This document shows positions 19,433-28,486 of a stretch of DNA of 64,000 nucleotides, one piece after another. Location of the stretch: the NCBI RefSeq assembly GCF_014284155.1, contig NZ_JACOFZ010000001.1, positions 1,692,545 to 1,756,544 on the forward strand. Direction: 5' to 3'. Origin of the DNA: Affinundibacterium nitidum. GTDB lineage: Bacteria > Pseudomonadota > Gammaproteobacteria > Burkholderiales > Burkholderiaceae_D. A model generated the notes under the pieces. That model did not search any database. It was not told the origin of the DNA and worked only from the letters and a program-made list of their open reading frames with translations. Position 1 is the first letter of the stretch; the number at the start of each line of letters is the position of its first letter. A program made the translations under genes and the position numbers.

Positions 19433-19663
19433 CGAACGCTGCTTAGTACTAACAGACAGTCTGACAGAAAGTGCATTTGGATTAAGGGGAATTGGTTACG
19501 TAATCGACAAGGCTACGTCTACCAGCAACCGCATTGGGAACAACGTGATCGCGATCAACGCTGGGCCTTGCAACGCGGAAGATGGAATCGCGAACAACCG
19601 CAACGCCATGAAGAGCATCGCGGTCGCTCAGAGCAACACAGAAAAGACGGTGGTAAGTACTAG
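19433..19663 (+). pseudogene. 3' remnant of a YXWGXW-type (Trp/Arg/Gln-rich) secreted protein
   Basis: An open frame without any start codon reads into a segment rich in W, R, Q and Y (NWLRNRQGYVYQQPHW, then QRWALQRGRWNRE) and ends at TAG 19661-19663. This periodic Trp-x-x-G-x-W style matches the C-terminal half of YXWGXW repeat proteins, which are small secreted or envelope proteins. The signal peptide and N-terminal repeats are missing. It is in frame with the hypothetical gene just upstream but separated by two stops. I call it a decayed gene fragment. Confidence 0.5.
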
Positions 19664-19681
19664 TGCATAGAATGAATTGAG

Positions 19682-21667
19682 CTATGCGTTCATTTCAAGA
19701 AAGTGCTTAATGTCAGCCGCAGGTTTACCGATGAAATAGCCCTGTAATTCATCGACACCCAACGTCTTCAACTTATCGAGTTGGGCTTGTGTTTCAACGC
19801 CTTCTGCAATGACACGCAAGCCGAATTTTCTGGCAATGACCACAGCACCTTCAATCACTGCTAACGACTTTTCATCTGAAGCCATCACAAAACTGCGGTC
19901 AATTTTGATAGCATCGAGCGGGAACTCTCTCAAGCGAGACAAGGAAGAGTATCCCGTACCAAAATCATCTAAATGAATTTCTATGCCAGCTTGATGCAAG
20001 CGCGATAGGCTCGCCAATACTTCCCGCATATGCTGCTCATCAAACACGCTCTCGGTGACTTCAATCACTAACTGTGAGGTCGTAATTTGACTACTATTAA
20101 GGACAGCTAGCACTTCACCAGCAAAGTCAGCGCGAATTAATTGTTTGATCGAAGTATTGATCGCAATTTTCAAATTATCTCGAAGTCCAGTTTCCGGCGG
20201 TAGATTTTCGATCAACTGCACCGCGTGCCGTAAGACCCAAAGTCCAATCTGATGAATATGCCCTGTGTCTTCAGCGATAGGAATGAATTCCATTGGTGAC
20301 ACCGCGCCAACACTTGGGCAATGCCAACGTAGCAGGGCCTCAAACGCCACTAAGCGTTGCGACTGCGCCGCAACAATCGGTTGAAAATGCAAAGCGAGCG
20401 AGCCATTGCTATGCGCTTGACTTAAGCAATCTGACAAGAGCAAATGGCGTCGACGCTCGTCAGATAGGCGCTGCGAGAAAAATACAATACGGCCCCGTCC
20501 CTGCCCTTTTGCTTCTGAGGCTGCCATATCTGCAAAGCTAACGGCGTGCCCCATCTCAGTCAATGAGCCGGCCATGCCGACGAAAACGCCGACACTGTTT
20601 CCAATCTTAAACTCTCGTCCGTTCAACACATAGGGCTCAGACAAACGCGACTGCAATATTTCGCACGCTGCCTGGATTTTAGCTAGCATTTGCTCGTCAC
20701 TGACGAGGCAAACCACAAACTCGTCGCCACCCCAACGACATGCTGCGTAGGAGTGCGGAACACAGTCTGCAACCACGCGATCAACTAGTAGTCTTAAACG
20801 ACTCGCAACAGCCTGCAATAACTGATCACCCCAGTCATGTCCTAGGCCATCATTGATTTGTTTAAAACGATCTAAATCAAAAAATAACACAATCAGTTGA
20901 TGATCTCGAACAGCTTCCAAGGCCGGCAATTGATCAAAGAGACCTCGACGATTAAGTAGGCCAGTTAAGGAGTCATGATGTGCGAGATGCTGTAACTCTT
21001 TGGTTCGCTCATTCACAGTCTCTTCGAGCTCAGCGTTGGCTTGCACAATCTGTTGGTTCTGCTCTGAGACTTGTTTAAAAAGTTGTTCCTTTTCACGTGC
21101 GAGTGCAAATGAGTGAATCAAAAGCTGGAAGTTATTTTCATGGCTACCCAACATAACCCACGCGAAGATGAAGCCCAAGATACCTAGCGTGCTTAAAGTA
21201 GTTTCGCCGACCATCAACAAACTTAGACAAGCCGGAACCAGCATAATCAATATGTAAATCTTGCCGATCGACTGTAGCGATGCAAGCGTCGCGGTGGAGC
21301 CGCTCGCCAAAGATGAGACAACAATAATTACAGCGAACTGATATGCAGGAGAAAATTCGGGAATACCGAAACAAGCTAAGGCTGCCCACAAACCAGCCGA
21401 GCCAAGAACAGATAGGTTATGTAAAGTTGATGGCAGTGCTAGTGCTGTTTCGTCGGCACAAGCTCGCAAGGCCTTCCGATAGGTGAGGTATAGGCCACCA
21501 CGAATAATCGAATACGCGATCGAGATTGCAAACCATAAAGAAAACCAAGTCGCCGCCGTATCTCTGAGAATAAATCCTATGCCAACAACCGCAGCCGCAT
21601 TCACCACCAGGCCTTTCGGGTGGTTATTCAGAGTTTCCTGCCAAATTTGAAGTTTTTCTCGCTGCAT
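19682..21667 (-). CDS. Diguanylate cyclase/phosphodiesterase (GGDEF-EAL) with N-terminal membrane sensor
   Basis: 661 residues. The N-terminal region (about 15-195) has five to six hydrophobic helices, a MASE-like membrane sensor, followed by a short coiled coil. The GGDEF domain has intact WGGDEF and SLTGLLNRRG. The EAL domain has intact FEALLRW, the metal motif DDFGTGYSSL and IKIDRSFV. It can therefore in principle both make and degrade cyclic di-GMP. The product-inhibition site RxxD before GGDEF is not present. Cognate output is unknown; no c-di-GMP effector gene is next to it. Confidence 0.92.
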   Translation of the reverse strand: MQREKLQIWQETLNNHPKGLVVNAAAVVGIGFILRDTAATWFSLWFAISIAYSIIRGGLYLTYRKALRACADETALALPSTLHNLSVLGSAGLWAALACFGIPEFSPAYQFAVIIVVSSLASGSTATLASLQSIGKIYILIMLVPACLSLLMVGETTLSTLGILGFIFAWVMLGSHENNFQLLIHSFALAREKEQLFKQVSEQNQQIVQANAELEETVNERTKELQHLAHHDSLTGLLNRRGLFDQLPALEAVRDHQLIVLFFDLDRFKQINDGLGHDWGDQLLQAVASRLRLLVDRVVADCVPHSYAACRWGGDEFVVCLVSDEQMLAKIQAACEILQSRLSEPYVLNGREFKIGNSVGVFVGMAGSLTEMGHAVSFADMAASEAKGQGRGRIVFFSQRLSDERRRHLLLSDCLSQAHSNGSLALHFQPIVAAQSQRLVAFEALLRWHCPSVGAVSPMEFIPIAEDTGHIHQIGLWVLRHAVQLIENLPPETGLRDNLKIAINTSIKQLIRADFAGEVLAVLNSSQITTSQLVIEVTESVFDEQHMREVLASLSRLHQAGIEIHLDDFGTGYSSLSRLREFPLDAIKIDRSFVMASDEKSLAVIEGAVVIARKFGLRVIAEGVETQAQLDKLKTLGVDELQGYFIGKPAADIKHFLEMNA

Positions 21668-21891
21668 ATTCGCATGACCGTTTGCACGGACTTCGCCGTC
21701 GAAGTCTTGCCATCTAATATATCAGTGTGCGAATGCTTCGAGTACTTTTTTCACGACGAAGTTACGTTCTAAGGAGCATATTTGTGACAAAGACTGAACG
21801 CTTTGCAAAGTAATTTTGTGTTTACTTTATGTTTTTAGAGGCACGAGTTCGCAATTGACTAAGCAAGCGAAATCAAAAATATGAAATTAAG
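21668..21891. other. Intergenic region upstream of the GGDEF-EAL gene
   Basis: AT-rich region expected to hold the GGDEF-EAL promoter. No specific element recognised. Confidence 0.3.
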
Positions 21892-21923
21892 AATGCCAAG
21901 AAGCTTGATGTTTACTTGGCATT
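21892..21923 (-). terminator. Stem-loop, likely terminator of the permease/binding-protein operon
   Basis: AATGCCAAG and CTTGGCATT form a perfect 9-base stem with a 14-base loop. It is followed on the minus strand by a T-rich tract (CTTAATTTCATATTTTTG). It lies 40 bases after the stop of the substrate-binding protein gene. Confidence 0.6.
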
Positions 21924-21962
21924 TGATTTTCTACGCGGTGATTTGAATTGCTGAAAGTGGAA

Positions 21963-23000
21963 TTACTCGAAGTACTGATCACCCGCATGAGCGGCCGCTT
22001 CATACACTTTGGGCAAAAAGAAGCCACGTGCCTTCATTCTCGAGCCGCTCATGGTGACGATGAATTCTTGCGAGGCGACGATCGGCAAAGTTTTTACATC
22101 GGTCTTTTGCATCACGATTTGTAGTGCTCTTCTCGCAGCCACTTCGCCTTGTTCAAATGGTGATGTACCAATTGCTAACATGCCACCATCTTCAGTAAAG
22201 AACCCATTACCTCCAATAACAGGAACGCGCGAATTTTTTTCTGTCCACGACACCACTTCCTTGGCAGATACCAAAGTTGGATCATTCGCTGAGCGTTGCA
22301 AGCCGCGATAGTTGGTCAGCAAGATGACATCGACCTTGGCGCTTAACTCACTGATACTGGTCTGCCATTCTTCCCAAGTCTTCACATTTCTCACCTCAGT
22401 CAGTTGATGTGGTGACCAGTCAAACTGTTTGATCTGATTAGCGTCGCCATATACCGTCTCCGATGCATCACCGAGATAGGCAATTCGCACCGGATGTTTC
22501 AACTGTTGAAGACTGCGCGCACTTTGTAAGGTTTCACTCAGAGCTGTTAGCGGCAAGCGTTCCATAATGCCAGTCACATTTTTGGCTTTATCGTACCCGT
22601 ACTCCGACGCCTCTTTATTGACGCCGCCAAACACAATCTTAATCTTCGGATCATTCGCAAAATACTGCGCGACATATTTCTGTGCGTCGTCGTCCATCGC
22701 GATCACAACATCTGGGCGTGTTTGATTGATCAAATCTCTCGCGGAAATACCAGCACTGGTTTTGTACTTCACATCGGGATGACGCTTCGTATCCATGTAA
22801 TACCACCGCACTTGATACAAGTATTTATTCTTCAACACACGATTTAAACCTGTGTTGATATCGCGCACCCAAGAGTAATCTTTGTCGTAACTATGCAAAA
22901 TCAAGATGCTTGGCTTGGTTAAGTTATACCACCCGATCAAGACTAAGGTGACCAACAAAAACAACCACATCAAGAGTTTTTCTAGCTTTATTGTTTTCAT
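21963..23000 (-). CDS. Membrane-anchored ABC-type substrate-binding protein (no ABC genes nearby)
   Basis: 345 residues. An uncleaved-looking N-terminal helix (about 10-27) is followed by a periplasmic two-lobe binding domain of the ABC_sub_bind class. The start of the first lobe is ILILHSYDKDYSWVRDINTGL, a form I associate with extracellular sensor modules as well as transporters. Other core segments are PDVVIAMDDDAQKYV, VFGGVN and GGNGFFTEDGGMLAIG. The start codon overlaps the stop of the upstream SLC13-type permease (ATGA), so the two are translationally coupled. No ATP-binding or ABC permease gene is near, so it probably works with or regulates the coupled permease. Ligand unknown. Confidence 0.82.
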   Translation of the reverse strand: MKTIKLEKLLMWLFLLVTLVLIGWYNLTKPSILILHSYDKDYSWVRDINTGLNRVLKNKYLYQVRWYYMDTKRHPDVKYKTSAGISARDLINQTRPDVVIAMDDDAQKYVAQYFANDPKIKIVFGGVNKEASEYGYDKAKNVTGIMERLPLTALSETLQSARSLQQLKHPVRIAYLGDASETVYGDANQIKQFDWSPHQLTEVRNVKTWEEWQTSISELSAKVDVILLTNYRGLQRSANDPTLVSAKEVVSWTEKNSRVPVIGGNGFFTEDGGMLAIGTSPFEQGEVAARRALQIVMQKTDVKTLPIVASQEFIVTMSGSRMKARGFFLPKVYEAAAHAGDQYFE

Positions 23001-24940
23001 AGAATACCCAACATTTTCCAGTAAGGAATCGACGCATAGACAGCAGCTAGACGCGCGAAATTTAAGGCGGCGTTAAACCATAAGAAGGACTTCTCGCTAT
23101 ACAAGCCATGTTTGCGATTAAGTTCTTGTAGCGGCAAATAGTAGGAACACTGAAATGGTAAGAACCATACCTCTGCAAACATCAGCACGATGAAACCAAC
23201 GACCCAAGCATTGACGCCATTGATATCGGCCAGTGGCATTAATACCGTTGCTAAAATCACGACCGCGGCATTGATCGGCACCACGATACGAATTACATTC
23301 ACCAGGGCGAATAGCAGCAGAACAAAGAGTTCGAAGTTCGTCCTCATATACGAGCCTAGGCTCTGCAAGGTGGCACCGAGTTCCTTATCTAAGCCTAAGA
23401 AATTGAATGAGGCGACGATACCGGTGATACCGCTCATGTAAAGCAAGAAGGTCCAATCAACTTTTTCTTTAAGCTCTTTTTTGTCGAGTGAACCACACAA
23501 CAAGAGGCAGAAAAACATGGTAAAGCCTAACCACGGTGGCTGTACTCGGTGAATTGAGCTAGTAACGATACCGACTACCATAAACACAATGCCAGCAATC
23601 GCGGCCCACTCCCGAGTCTTCACCTTTCCTAAGAGCGCCAACTGCTGCTCTACAATTTCCTTGGGTAAGTGAGCACGTTCCTGATTACGGAACATTAAAA
23701 AGGCGGCCGCGCCGTTCAATGCAACCAGAGTAAAGCCTGCAACTAAAGCCGCCATACACCATGTCAACCATTGAAACTTATCTTGCCCCTGCGGAGAAAG
23801 CAAACCGAATACGGCGAAGTTGACCGACTTACTGGTAATGAAAACGGCGGAGAACAAGCTAATTCCACCAAAACAAGAAATCGCTAATCGCGTTGCCGCG
23901 GCCCCGCGTGATTTCAAACTCAGACTTTCCACCATGTCCAAATAGAAAGGTGCAACGATCGCGATCCTGCCATTCGCTGTCGGAATAATCGGAGTAATGA
24001 TAGAGCCAGTAATAAACAGACCAACGTTGTGCCATAACTGCGAATTAGGCAAGCGCGCAAGCATCCACAAAATGAATCGATATCCCAAACCCGATGTCAC
24101 CACCACCGTACCCAAACCCAAGGTACTCAAGGCCATTAAGAAACCGTCAGAAGAAAAACCTGACAGAATCACGCCGGCGGGAACTAAGCCCGTCACCAAA
24201 ATTACCAGTAACGCAAATAAGCTCGGAATGTAATCATCAACCAAACTAAAGGCCCACATGATTACTGTCGAAGAAAAAATCGCGGAGAAAATGATAGCCT
24301 TATTTGACAAGTGCCACTGTTCGCCAAATTCGAGAATCAATAAAGGACATAGCAATGCAAGGGCCCAACCGATTACATCCACCATCTTGCTATGAGTAAC
24401 GCCTTCCTTTTTTTCGCTGGCGACATGACGCACCATTTCCTGGCCAGAAAAACGCCCAGTTAATGAGAGAAATAAGTCTGTCTTGAGTGTTGCGTTGGCC
24501 TCGACCAAGTTCATCATTGCCGCACGGGGTATACATAACACTTCGCAGTCGAGCGTACAGGTAACCTCGGCCAAATATAAAGCGGCGTCAGAAGCCGCTT
24601 CTTCACCAAAATGTCCATTCGTCATGTCTAACACTTGGCCTTGAGCGGAAGTCATGCGTACAGTTCCACTCAGCAGGAGATAGAAATGGTCCGCCTTTTC
24701 ATTTGCCCGAAAAATTGCATCTCCCGATTGAAAGCGCTGTTGAGTAACCTTCGGCAGCAAACGCGCGAGACTCTGGCTTTTGCATTGCCCCAACACGCGA
24801 TCTTGTAAGAGCGTGTCCATTACCTTTTGATTGGCCACTTGAGTCGCTCGATCATTCATAGGAGCAAACTCCTTGCCTGATCTGTTTTCGTTCTGCTGTA
24901 GATCATCGATTGATGTCGACATGTCTGAATTGGTATTCAT
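22997..24940 (-). CDS. SLC13/DASS-type permease fused to an N-terminal cyclic-nucleotide-binding domain
   Basis: 647 residues in two parts. Residues about 45-160 form a CNB domain: FQSGDAIFRANEKADHFYLLLSGTVRM, then GHFGEEAASDAALYLAEVTC, which is the phosphate-cassette region, although the usual Arg is not evident. Residues about 190-640 form a polytopic membrane transporter of the SLC13/anion-symporter type, with TANGRIAIVAPFY in a re-entrant region. Family members carry dicarboxylates, sulfate or other anions with sodium. The fusion suggests gating by a nucleotide or other small ligand. It is followed, with a 4-base overlap, by a membrane-anchored substrate-binding protein. Substrate is not predictable from sequence alone. 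Confidence 0.85.
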   Translation of the reverse strand: MNTNSDMSTSIDDLQQNENRSGKEFAPMNDRATQVANQKVMDTLLQDRVLGQCKSQSLARLLPKVTQQRFQSGDAIFRANEKADHFYLLLSGTVRMTSAQGQVLDMTNGHFGEEAASDAALYLAEVTCTLDCEVLCIPRAAMMNLVEANATLKTDLFLSLTGRFSGQEMVRHVASEKKEGVTHSKMVDVIGWALALLCPLLILEFGEQWHLSNKAIIFSAIFSSTVIMWAFSLVDDYIPSLFALLVILVTGLVPAGVILSGFSSDGFLMALSTLGLGTVVVTSGLGYRFILWMLARLPNSQLWHNVGLFITGSIITPIIPTANGRIAIVAPFYLDMVESLSLKSRGAAATRLAISCFGGISLFSAVFITSKSVNFAVFGLLSPQGQDKFQWLTWCMAALVAGFTLVALNGAAAFLMFRNQERAHLPKEIVEQQLALLGKVKTREWAAIAGIVFMVVGIVTSSIHRVQPPWLGFTMFFCLLLCGSLDKKELKEKVDWTFLLYMSGITGIVASFNFLGLDKELGATLQSLGSYMRTNFELFVLLLFALVNVIRIVVPINAAVVILATVLMPLADINGVNAWVVGFIVLMFAEVWFLPFQCSYYLPLQELNRKHGLYSEKSFLWFNAALNFARLAAVYASIPYWKMLGIL

Positions 24941-25244
24941 GAATTGAAGATGTCCTTACGAAAAAGACCAAGCGTGATCGAATCAATGAAAGCGTGACAA
25001 TGGCTCGATCTCAAAATGACGATCACCCCAAACCCGCCGGGGCTTATCGAAGCAGATCGGCACCTTGACGGAAAGTTGCCTAAAAGTATAGGAAGTATAA
25101 ACAGACTGATTGCACCAGACAATGCAAATCGTGTGAGATGTGCGAACTAAAGACAGTTGGGTGCCACGATAGGCGCAGAAAAGGCCATGAAAGTGGCTCA
25201 AGTCAACGATAAGCTGTCTCTAGCAAGCACTAACGCGGCTTAGT
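24941..25244. other. Intergenic region upstream of the CNB-permease operon
   Basis: Expected promoter and leader of the permease operon (minus strand). A GC-rich inverted segment (GCCCCGGCGGG) is present near 25035-25045, but no known riboswitch or operator is recognised. The open frames here look spurious. Confidence 0.3.
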
Positions 25245-25577
25245 TCATTGATCGCTAGAACTAGGATGCTGTTCCTGGACAGGTGGGGGGCTGGCGGGTG
25301 TTGCGGCGCTCGTGTCAGTCACTTTCACACGAATTACAGCGTAAACAACGGCACCCAAGATATACGAGATAAGCAAAGCAACTGGGACGCCAATACCCGC
25401 CACACCGAACATCCAAGCGATAGGCGTCGCTCCCATTGAAGCAGAAACAATCAAGCCAATCAGACAAAGAAAAAAAGCGCTAGCAATAAGGACAGCGATG
25501 GTACGTGGCTTCAATACAGCACCAGCGACAATGCCAAAGATGACGATGGAAGCCCAGAATAGATAAGAGGTTGTCAT
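25245..25577 (-). CDS. Hypothetical small membrane protein
   Basis: 110 residues with three predicted membrane helices (about 5-23, 27-47 and 53-80) and a hydrophilic Pro/Ser/Thr-rich C-terminal tail. No family recognised. Composition and steady hydrophobic periodicity make it credible as a real gene, although the ribosome site is weak. Confidence 0.6.
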   Translation of the reverse strand: MTTSYLFWASIVIFGIVAGAVLKPRTIAVLIASAFFLCLIGLIVSASMGATPIAWMFGVAGIGVPVALLISYILGAVVYAVIRVKVTDTSAATPASPPPVQEQHPSSSDQ

Positions 25578-25719
25578 GATTCGTAGGTGTGCTCGAAATA
25601 TGAATTAAGTGCTCTAGTTAGGTGCATGCCATTATGCGACAGATCGCCGAAATAGGCTAATTGCAGTCATTAAGCGAATGATTTATCGACCAGTAAGTGC
25701 ATAATGACAGCCTTAACTC

Positions 25720-26124
25720 TTATGCTTCGCTTGGCGCAGTAGTCATACAAAATAATCCCCAGCCATGACCATCAAGGTCAACGAAACTATGCGAATACAT
25801 AAAGCCTAGGTCTTCCGCTTTATCATACGTTGAACCACCTGCCGCAAGTGCCCTGGCCACTAAACCGTCTACTTCCTCCCGATTCTCGCAGCAAAGATTG
25901 ATCAACATTTCGACAGCTTGGCTCGTATCGCAAATCGCTTTTGGCGTGAAGTCACGAAATCTTTCGCGGGTGCACAACATCACAAAAATCGAATCACTAA
26001 TCACAATACAAGCGCCACTCTCGCTAGCGAATTGCGGGTTATCAGCAAACCCCAATGCCTTAAAAAAGGCGAGCGATTTACTGAGGTCTGCTACTGGAAG
26101 GTTGAGATAAATCTGTTTGCTCAT
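25720..26124 (-). CDS. VOC (glyoxalase/bleomycin-resistance fold) family protein
   Basis: 134 residues with the paired beta-alpha-beta-beta-beta modules of the vicinal oxygen chelate superfamily: IYLNLPVADLSKSLAFFKALGF at the N-terminus and FVDLDGHGWGLFCM at the C-terminus. Members are dioxygenases, isomerases, glutathione transferases or binding proteins; the exact role is open. GAAGGA lies seven bases before the ATG at 26124, which is why that start is preferred over the ATG five codons upstream. Confidence 0.85.
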   Translation of the reverse strand: MSKQIYLNLPVADLSKSLAFFKALGFADNPQFASESGACIVISDSIFVMLCTRERFRDFTPKAICDTSQAVEMLINLCCENREEVDGLVARALAAGGSTYDKAEDLGFMYSHSFVDLDGHGWGLFCMTTAPSEA

Positions 26125-26233
26125 GCTGTTATCCTTCATTTTTTAATGTGTTACACGCCTCGCTGCACCTAGCACATCACCTCAACAATACCCTCTCAAT
26201 ACTAGGCGATGATCGCAGCGTATCATACCAGCC

Positions 26234-26623
26234 TCAAAACCAATAATCTGCCACGCAACGACCATCGCGCGGCAAGTCGTCGAAAGTAACAAGGCCATCA
26301 AAGTGATCGATAGGAATCTGGGCCACGGTATCGGGCTCAGCCAAACGCAAATTAACCGCGATTCTCCGTCTGCCATTGTCTTCGAGTCGTTTGCCCCTCC
26401 AGAATGCCATACAGCCACAGGTTGGGCAAAAGTGAAACTCAAGCGCACTGCCTCTCGCAAAGGCTTTCGTCACACCTGAGACCTTAATCCCAAAGCCCTC
26501 GTAGTCGTAAGCCCAAAGCACGCCATAACGGCGGCACGCTGTGCAATTGCAAGCCGTAGCACCATCGGGCTCACCGGAGAAGGTCCAATGTACCGCCCCA
26601 CAAAGGCATTTTCCTTCAAGCAT
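26234..26623 (-). CDS. GFA family (Mss4-like zinc fold) protein
   Basis: 129 residues. Zinc-ligand cysteines are visible as CLCG, then CNCTAC and CPTCGC, the pattern of the glutathione-dependent formaldehyde-activating (GFA) family. Most GFA proteins are of unknown reaction and the name should not be taken as proof of formaldehyde metabolism. The ATG at 26623 has AAAGGA seven bases upstream and starts directly at the domain. Confidence 0.85.
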   Translation of the reverse strand: MLEGKCLCGAVHWTFSGEPDGATACNCTACRRYGVLWAYDYEGFGIKVSGVTKAFARGSALEFHFCPTCGCMAFWRGKRLEDNGRRRIAVNLRLAEPDTVAQIPIDHFDGLVTFDDLPRDGRCVADYWF

Positions 26624-26689
26624 GATTAGATCCTTTGCAAAGAATGTCCAACAACTAAGCCGGCCAAGTCGCTTGAGCAAAAAAGTATG

Positions 26690-27178
26690 TCAATCACGAG
26701 AGCGATGCAGGCGCACAAGTTTACCCATTAGCGCAAAGGCTTGTAGCAGCCCTGGCTTCGCAATTGAACTCTTACGATGCTCGCGCTCTCCACAGATGCA
26801 AACATCCAATTCCCACGCCGCGGGCTGAGCATCGTCGACCTTCAGAATACGTTGAAGCCGCAACGCCGAATCTTTACCAAGTGCCTCTACCGTTTTACCA
26901 CGTGCGAATACCGCACCAGGCGTACATTCGACCATCTTACCAAGCACAGCGAGCTCGACGAAGCCTGGCAGTACAGCGCCGTTTTTTAAGGTATATGTAG
27001 CGCGAACTAAATAACTTGCATATTCACCCAGCGATGGACCAGCTTCATATGCACCAACATAAGACTCATCCGCTTGGGGCGATACAGCCTCACCCGAATT
27101 CAGATATCGCCAAACGGCCGTCTGCTGAAAATCGCTTTCGGTAAGCTGGTAAGCAGGCATTTCGAGATGGGGCTTCAT
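26690..27178 (-). CDS. Hypothetical protein, 162 residues
   Basis: I do not recognise a family. It is soluble with alternating strand and helix segments, no signal peptide and a CICGE motif near residue 130. It ends 67 bases before the GFA gene start on the same strand and may be co-transcribed with it. GTTAG abuts the ATG; no strong ribosome site is visible apart from AGGAG at 27186-27190. Confidence 0.6.
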   Translation of the reverse strand: MKPHLEMPAYQLTESDFQQTAVWRYLNSGEAVSPQADESYVGAYEAGPSLGEYASYLVRATYTLKNGAVLPGFVELAVLGKMVECTPGAVFARGKTVEALGKDSALRLQRILKVDDAQPAAWELDVCICGEREHRKSSIAKPGLLQAFALMGKLVRLHRSRD

Positions 27179-27291
27179 CTAACTCCTAAACCGAAGACGA
27201 CTGTTCATGAAGATAAAACAGTCAAATGCTGTCGACATACACAGATAATATAGCTTAAAACGCCAACCTAAATCGATCTACAAACCTAATT

Positions 27292-27768
27292 CTATTTGGA
27301 TCTAGCTTTAAAGAATAGACGATCCAAAAAGTTAGCGCCAAAGACGTATGATCCAACCGAGCTAACAGAGGTGCAGCCAAATGCCAACCAAAAAAATATC
27401 CATGGCGAGAGCCAAGTTACTCGTTTAAATATCAACAGCAAGAGCACGGTACTAGCGAATAGGCCAATAAGGCCGCCAGCTATTGCGTCCAACACTTTAG
27501 TACCATCCGATCGATCCGCACTCGATGTCGAAATGTGTTGGTCGAATTGATTACTTTCTTCAGCTTGACGAGCAGCAATTTTCTCAACGATATTCACCTC
27601 GCGAGGAGTGCTCCTTCTGATTTCCTTATTTAAGCTCGCAATTTTCTCTTCCGAAAATAGAAATTCAGAAGGAAGAATTTCCCCGCAATATAAACAGTGT
27701 TTAATTGCTCGGTTTAGAACAATTTGATCACACGCGGTGCATGTAAATTTTGGATGAGGAACGGCCAT
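27292..27768 (-). CDS. Zinc-ribbon membrane protein, unknown
   Basis: 158 residues. The N-terminus holds a zinc ribbon with CTAC and CLYC pairs (about residues 10-33). A charged helical linker with the segment RRSTPREVN follows, and then two membrane helices (about 90-110 and 118-138). This is a common layout for bacterial proteins of unknown function. No partner gene is evident. Confidence 0.6.
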   Translation of the reverse strand: MAVPHPKFTCTACDQIVLNRAIKHCLYCGEILPSEFLFSEEKIASLNKEIRRSTPREVNIVEKIAARQAEESNQFDQHISTSSADRSDGTKVLDAIAGGLIGLFASTVLLLLIFKRVTWLSPWIFFWLAFGCTSVSSVGSYVFGANFLDRLFFKARSK

Positions 27769-27906
27769 ACGAATGCAACATTAAATGATGGCAATAGGGA
27801 AGGTTCAACAGTCTTCAAAGTCCTCATCTGCGCTAGGAAACGGGACAAGCCTTTTCTAAAATCAACTGAAATATCTAGTACCAATTATGGTAAGCCATTT
27901 TGTGAC

Positions 27907-28170
27907 TTATTGGATGTCTTGAATAGAGAAAACACGATCATCGAATTTTAAAATACTCCTTATCAATTTCGAATGCATTCCTATATTCGGCACGAGCAGG
28001 CGGGCAAATCCATCCTTATACACCGTCTTCCATAAACCTTCCGCATGCCGTTCAAGAACATGAGCGGCCTCGTTCAAAATTGCGCTTAGACGAATAGTTG
28101 TTTGTGGATCAGGTTTGAGAGGGTAAGTTGGCGCACCATAATTTTCTAAGTTCGGTTCTTCAACACTCAT
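27907..28170 (-). CDS. Hypothetical protein, 87 residues
   Basis: No family recognised. It is a small soluble protein predicted mostly helical. The ATG lies directly after one end of a dispersed repeat (28177-28325) that recurs beside the IS91 transposase, so the gene could have arrived with or next to a mobile unit. Confidence 0.45.
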   Translation of the reverse strand: MSVEEPNLENYGAPTYPLKPDPQTTIRLSAILNEAAHVLERHAEGLWKTVYKDGFARLLVPNIGMHSKLIRSILKFDDRVFSIQDIQ

Positions 28171-28176
28171 GGATGA

Positions 28177-28325
28177 CCAACTTGTTTTAAAGCGAAAGAA
28201 ACCTAAATTAATACATTATCAATTCATCATCAACAAAGTTCCAAACTTCTCAAGACCCTCGTTGGGCCTAGCTAAAGTTAGTTATAACCACTGAATAATA
28301 GGTAAACCAGAGAGAACCATCCCCT
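28177..28325 (-). repeat. Dispersed repeat copy A (about 150 bases; second copy at 55753-55905)
   Basis: Read side by side with 55753-55905, the first 110 bases align without gaps at roughly three matches in four and include the shared block CAAAGTTCCAA. Similarity stops abruptly at CAAC (28178). Minus-strand features GCCCAAC and GTTGGTC near the two ends resemble the outer boxes of an integron attC site. The rest of the gene-free stretch 28171-28486 holds only a doubtful TTG-started frame (28278-28481). Confidence 0.55.
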
Positions 28326-28486
28326 CGAGCAATTCATTTCAAGTAATATTTCTAGACATTGAACTAGCAAACTGCTTTCGCTTTTAGATGAAGCGAACTG
28401 ATGGAGTTCGTACTTAGGTGGTTCTAAGTTTAAGTTTCTCGAAAAATCCAACACCCTTTCAACAAGGGCGTTGGAGCACAAAGAAA

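Noticed and set aside
25577-28170. Possible extension of the cassette array to the small genes at 25.2-28.2 kb
   Set aside because: Single GTTAGGT- or GTTAGAT-like boxes occur (near 25606 and 27180), but paired boxes in the correct order and each unit's self-complementary ends were not found.
28278-28481. Minus-strand frame of 67 codons next to repeat A
   Set aside because: It starts only with TTG, lacks a ribosome site and has no recognisable product. It may be a gene fragment but cannot be supported.
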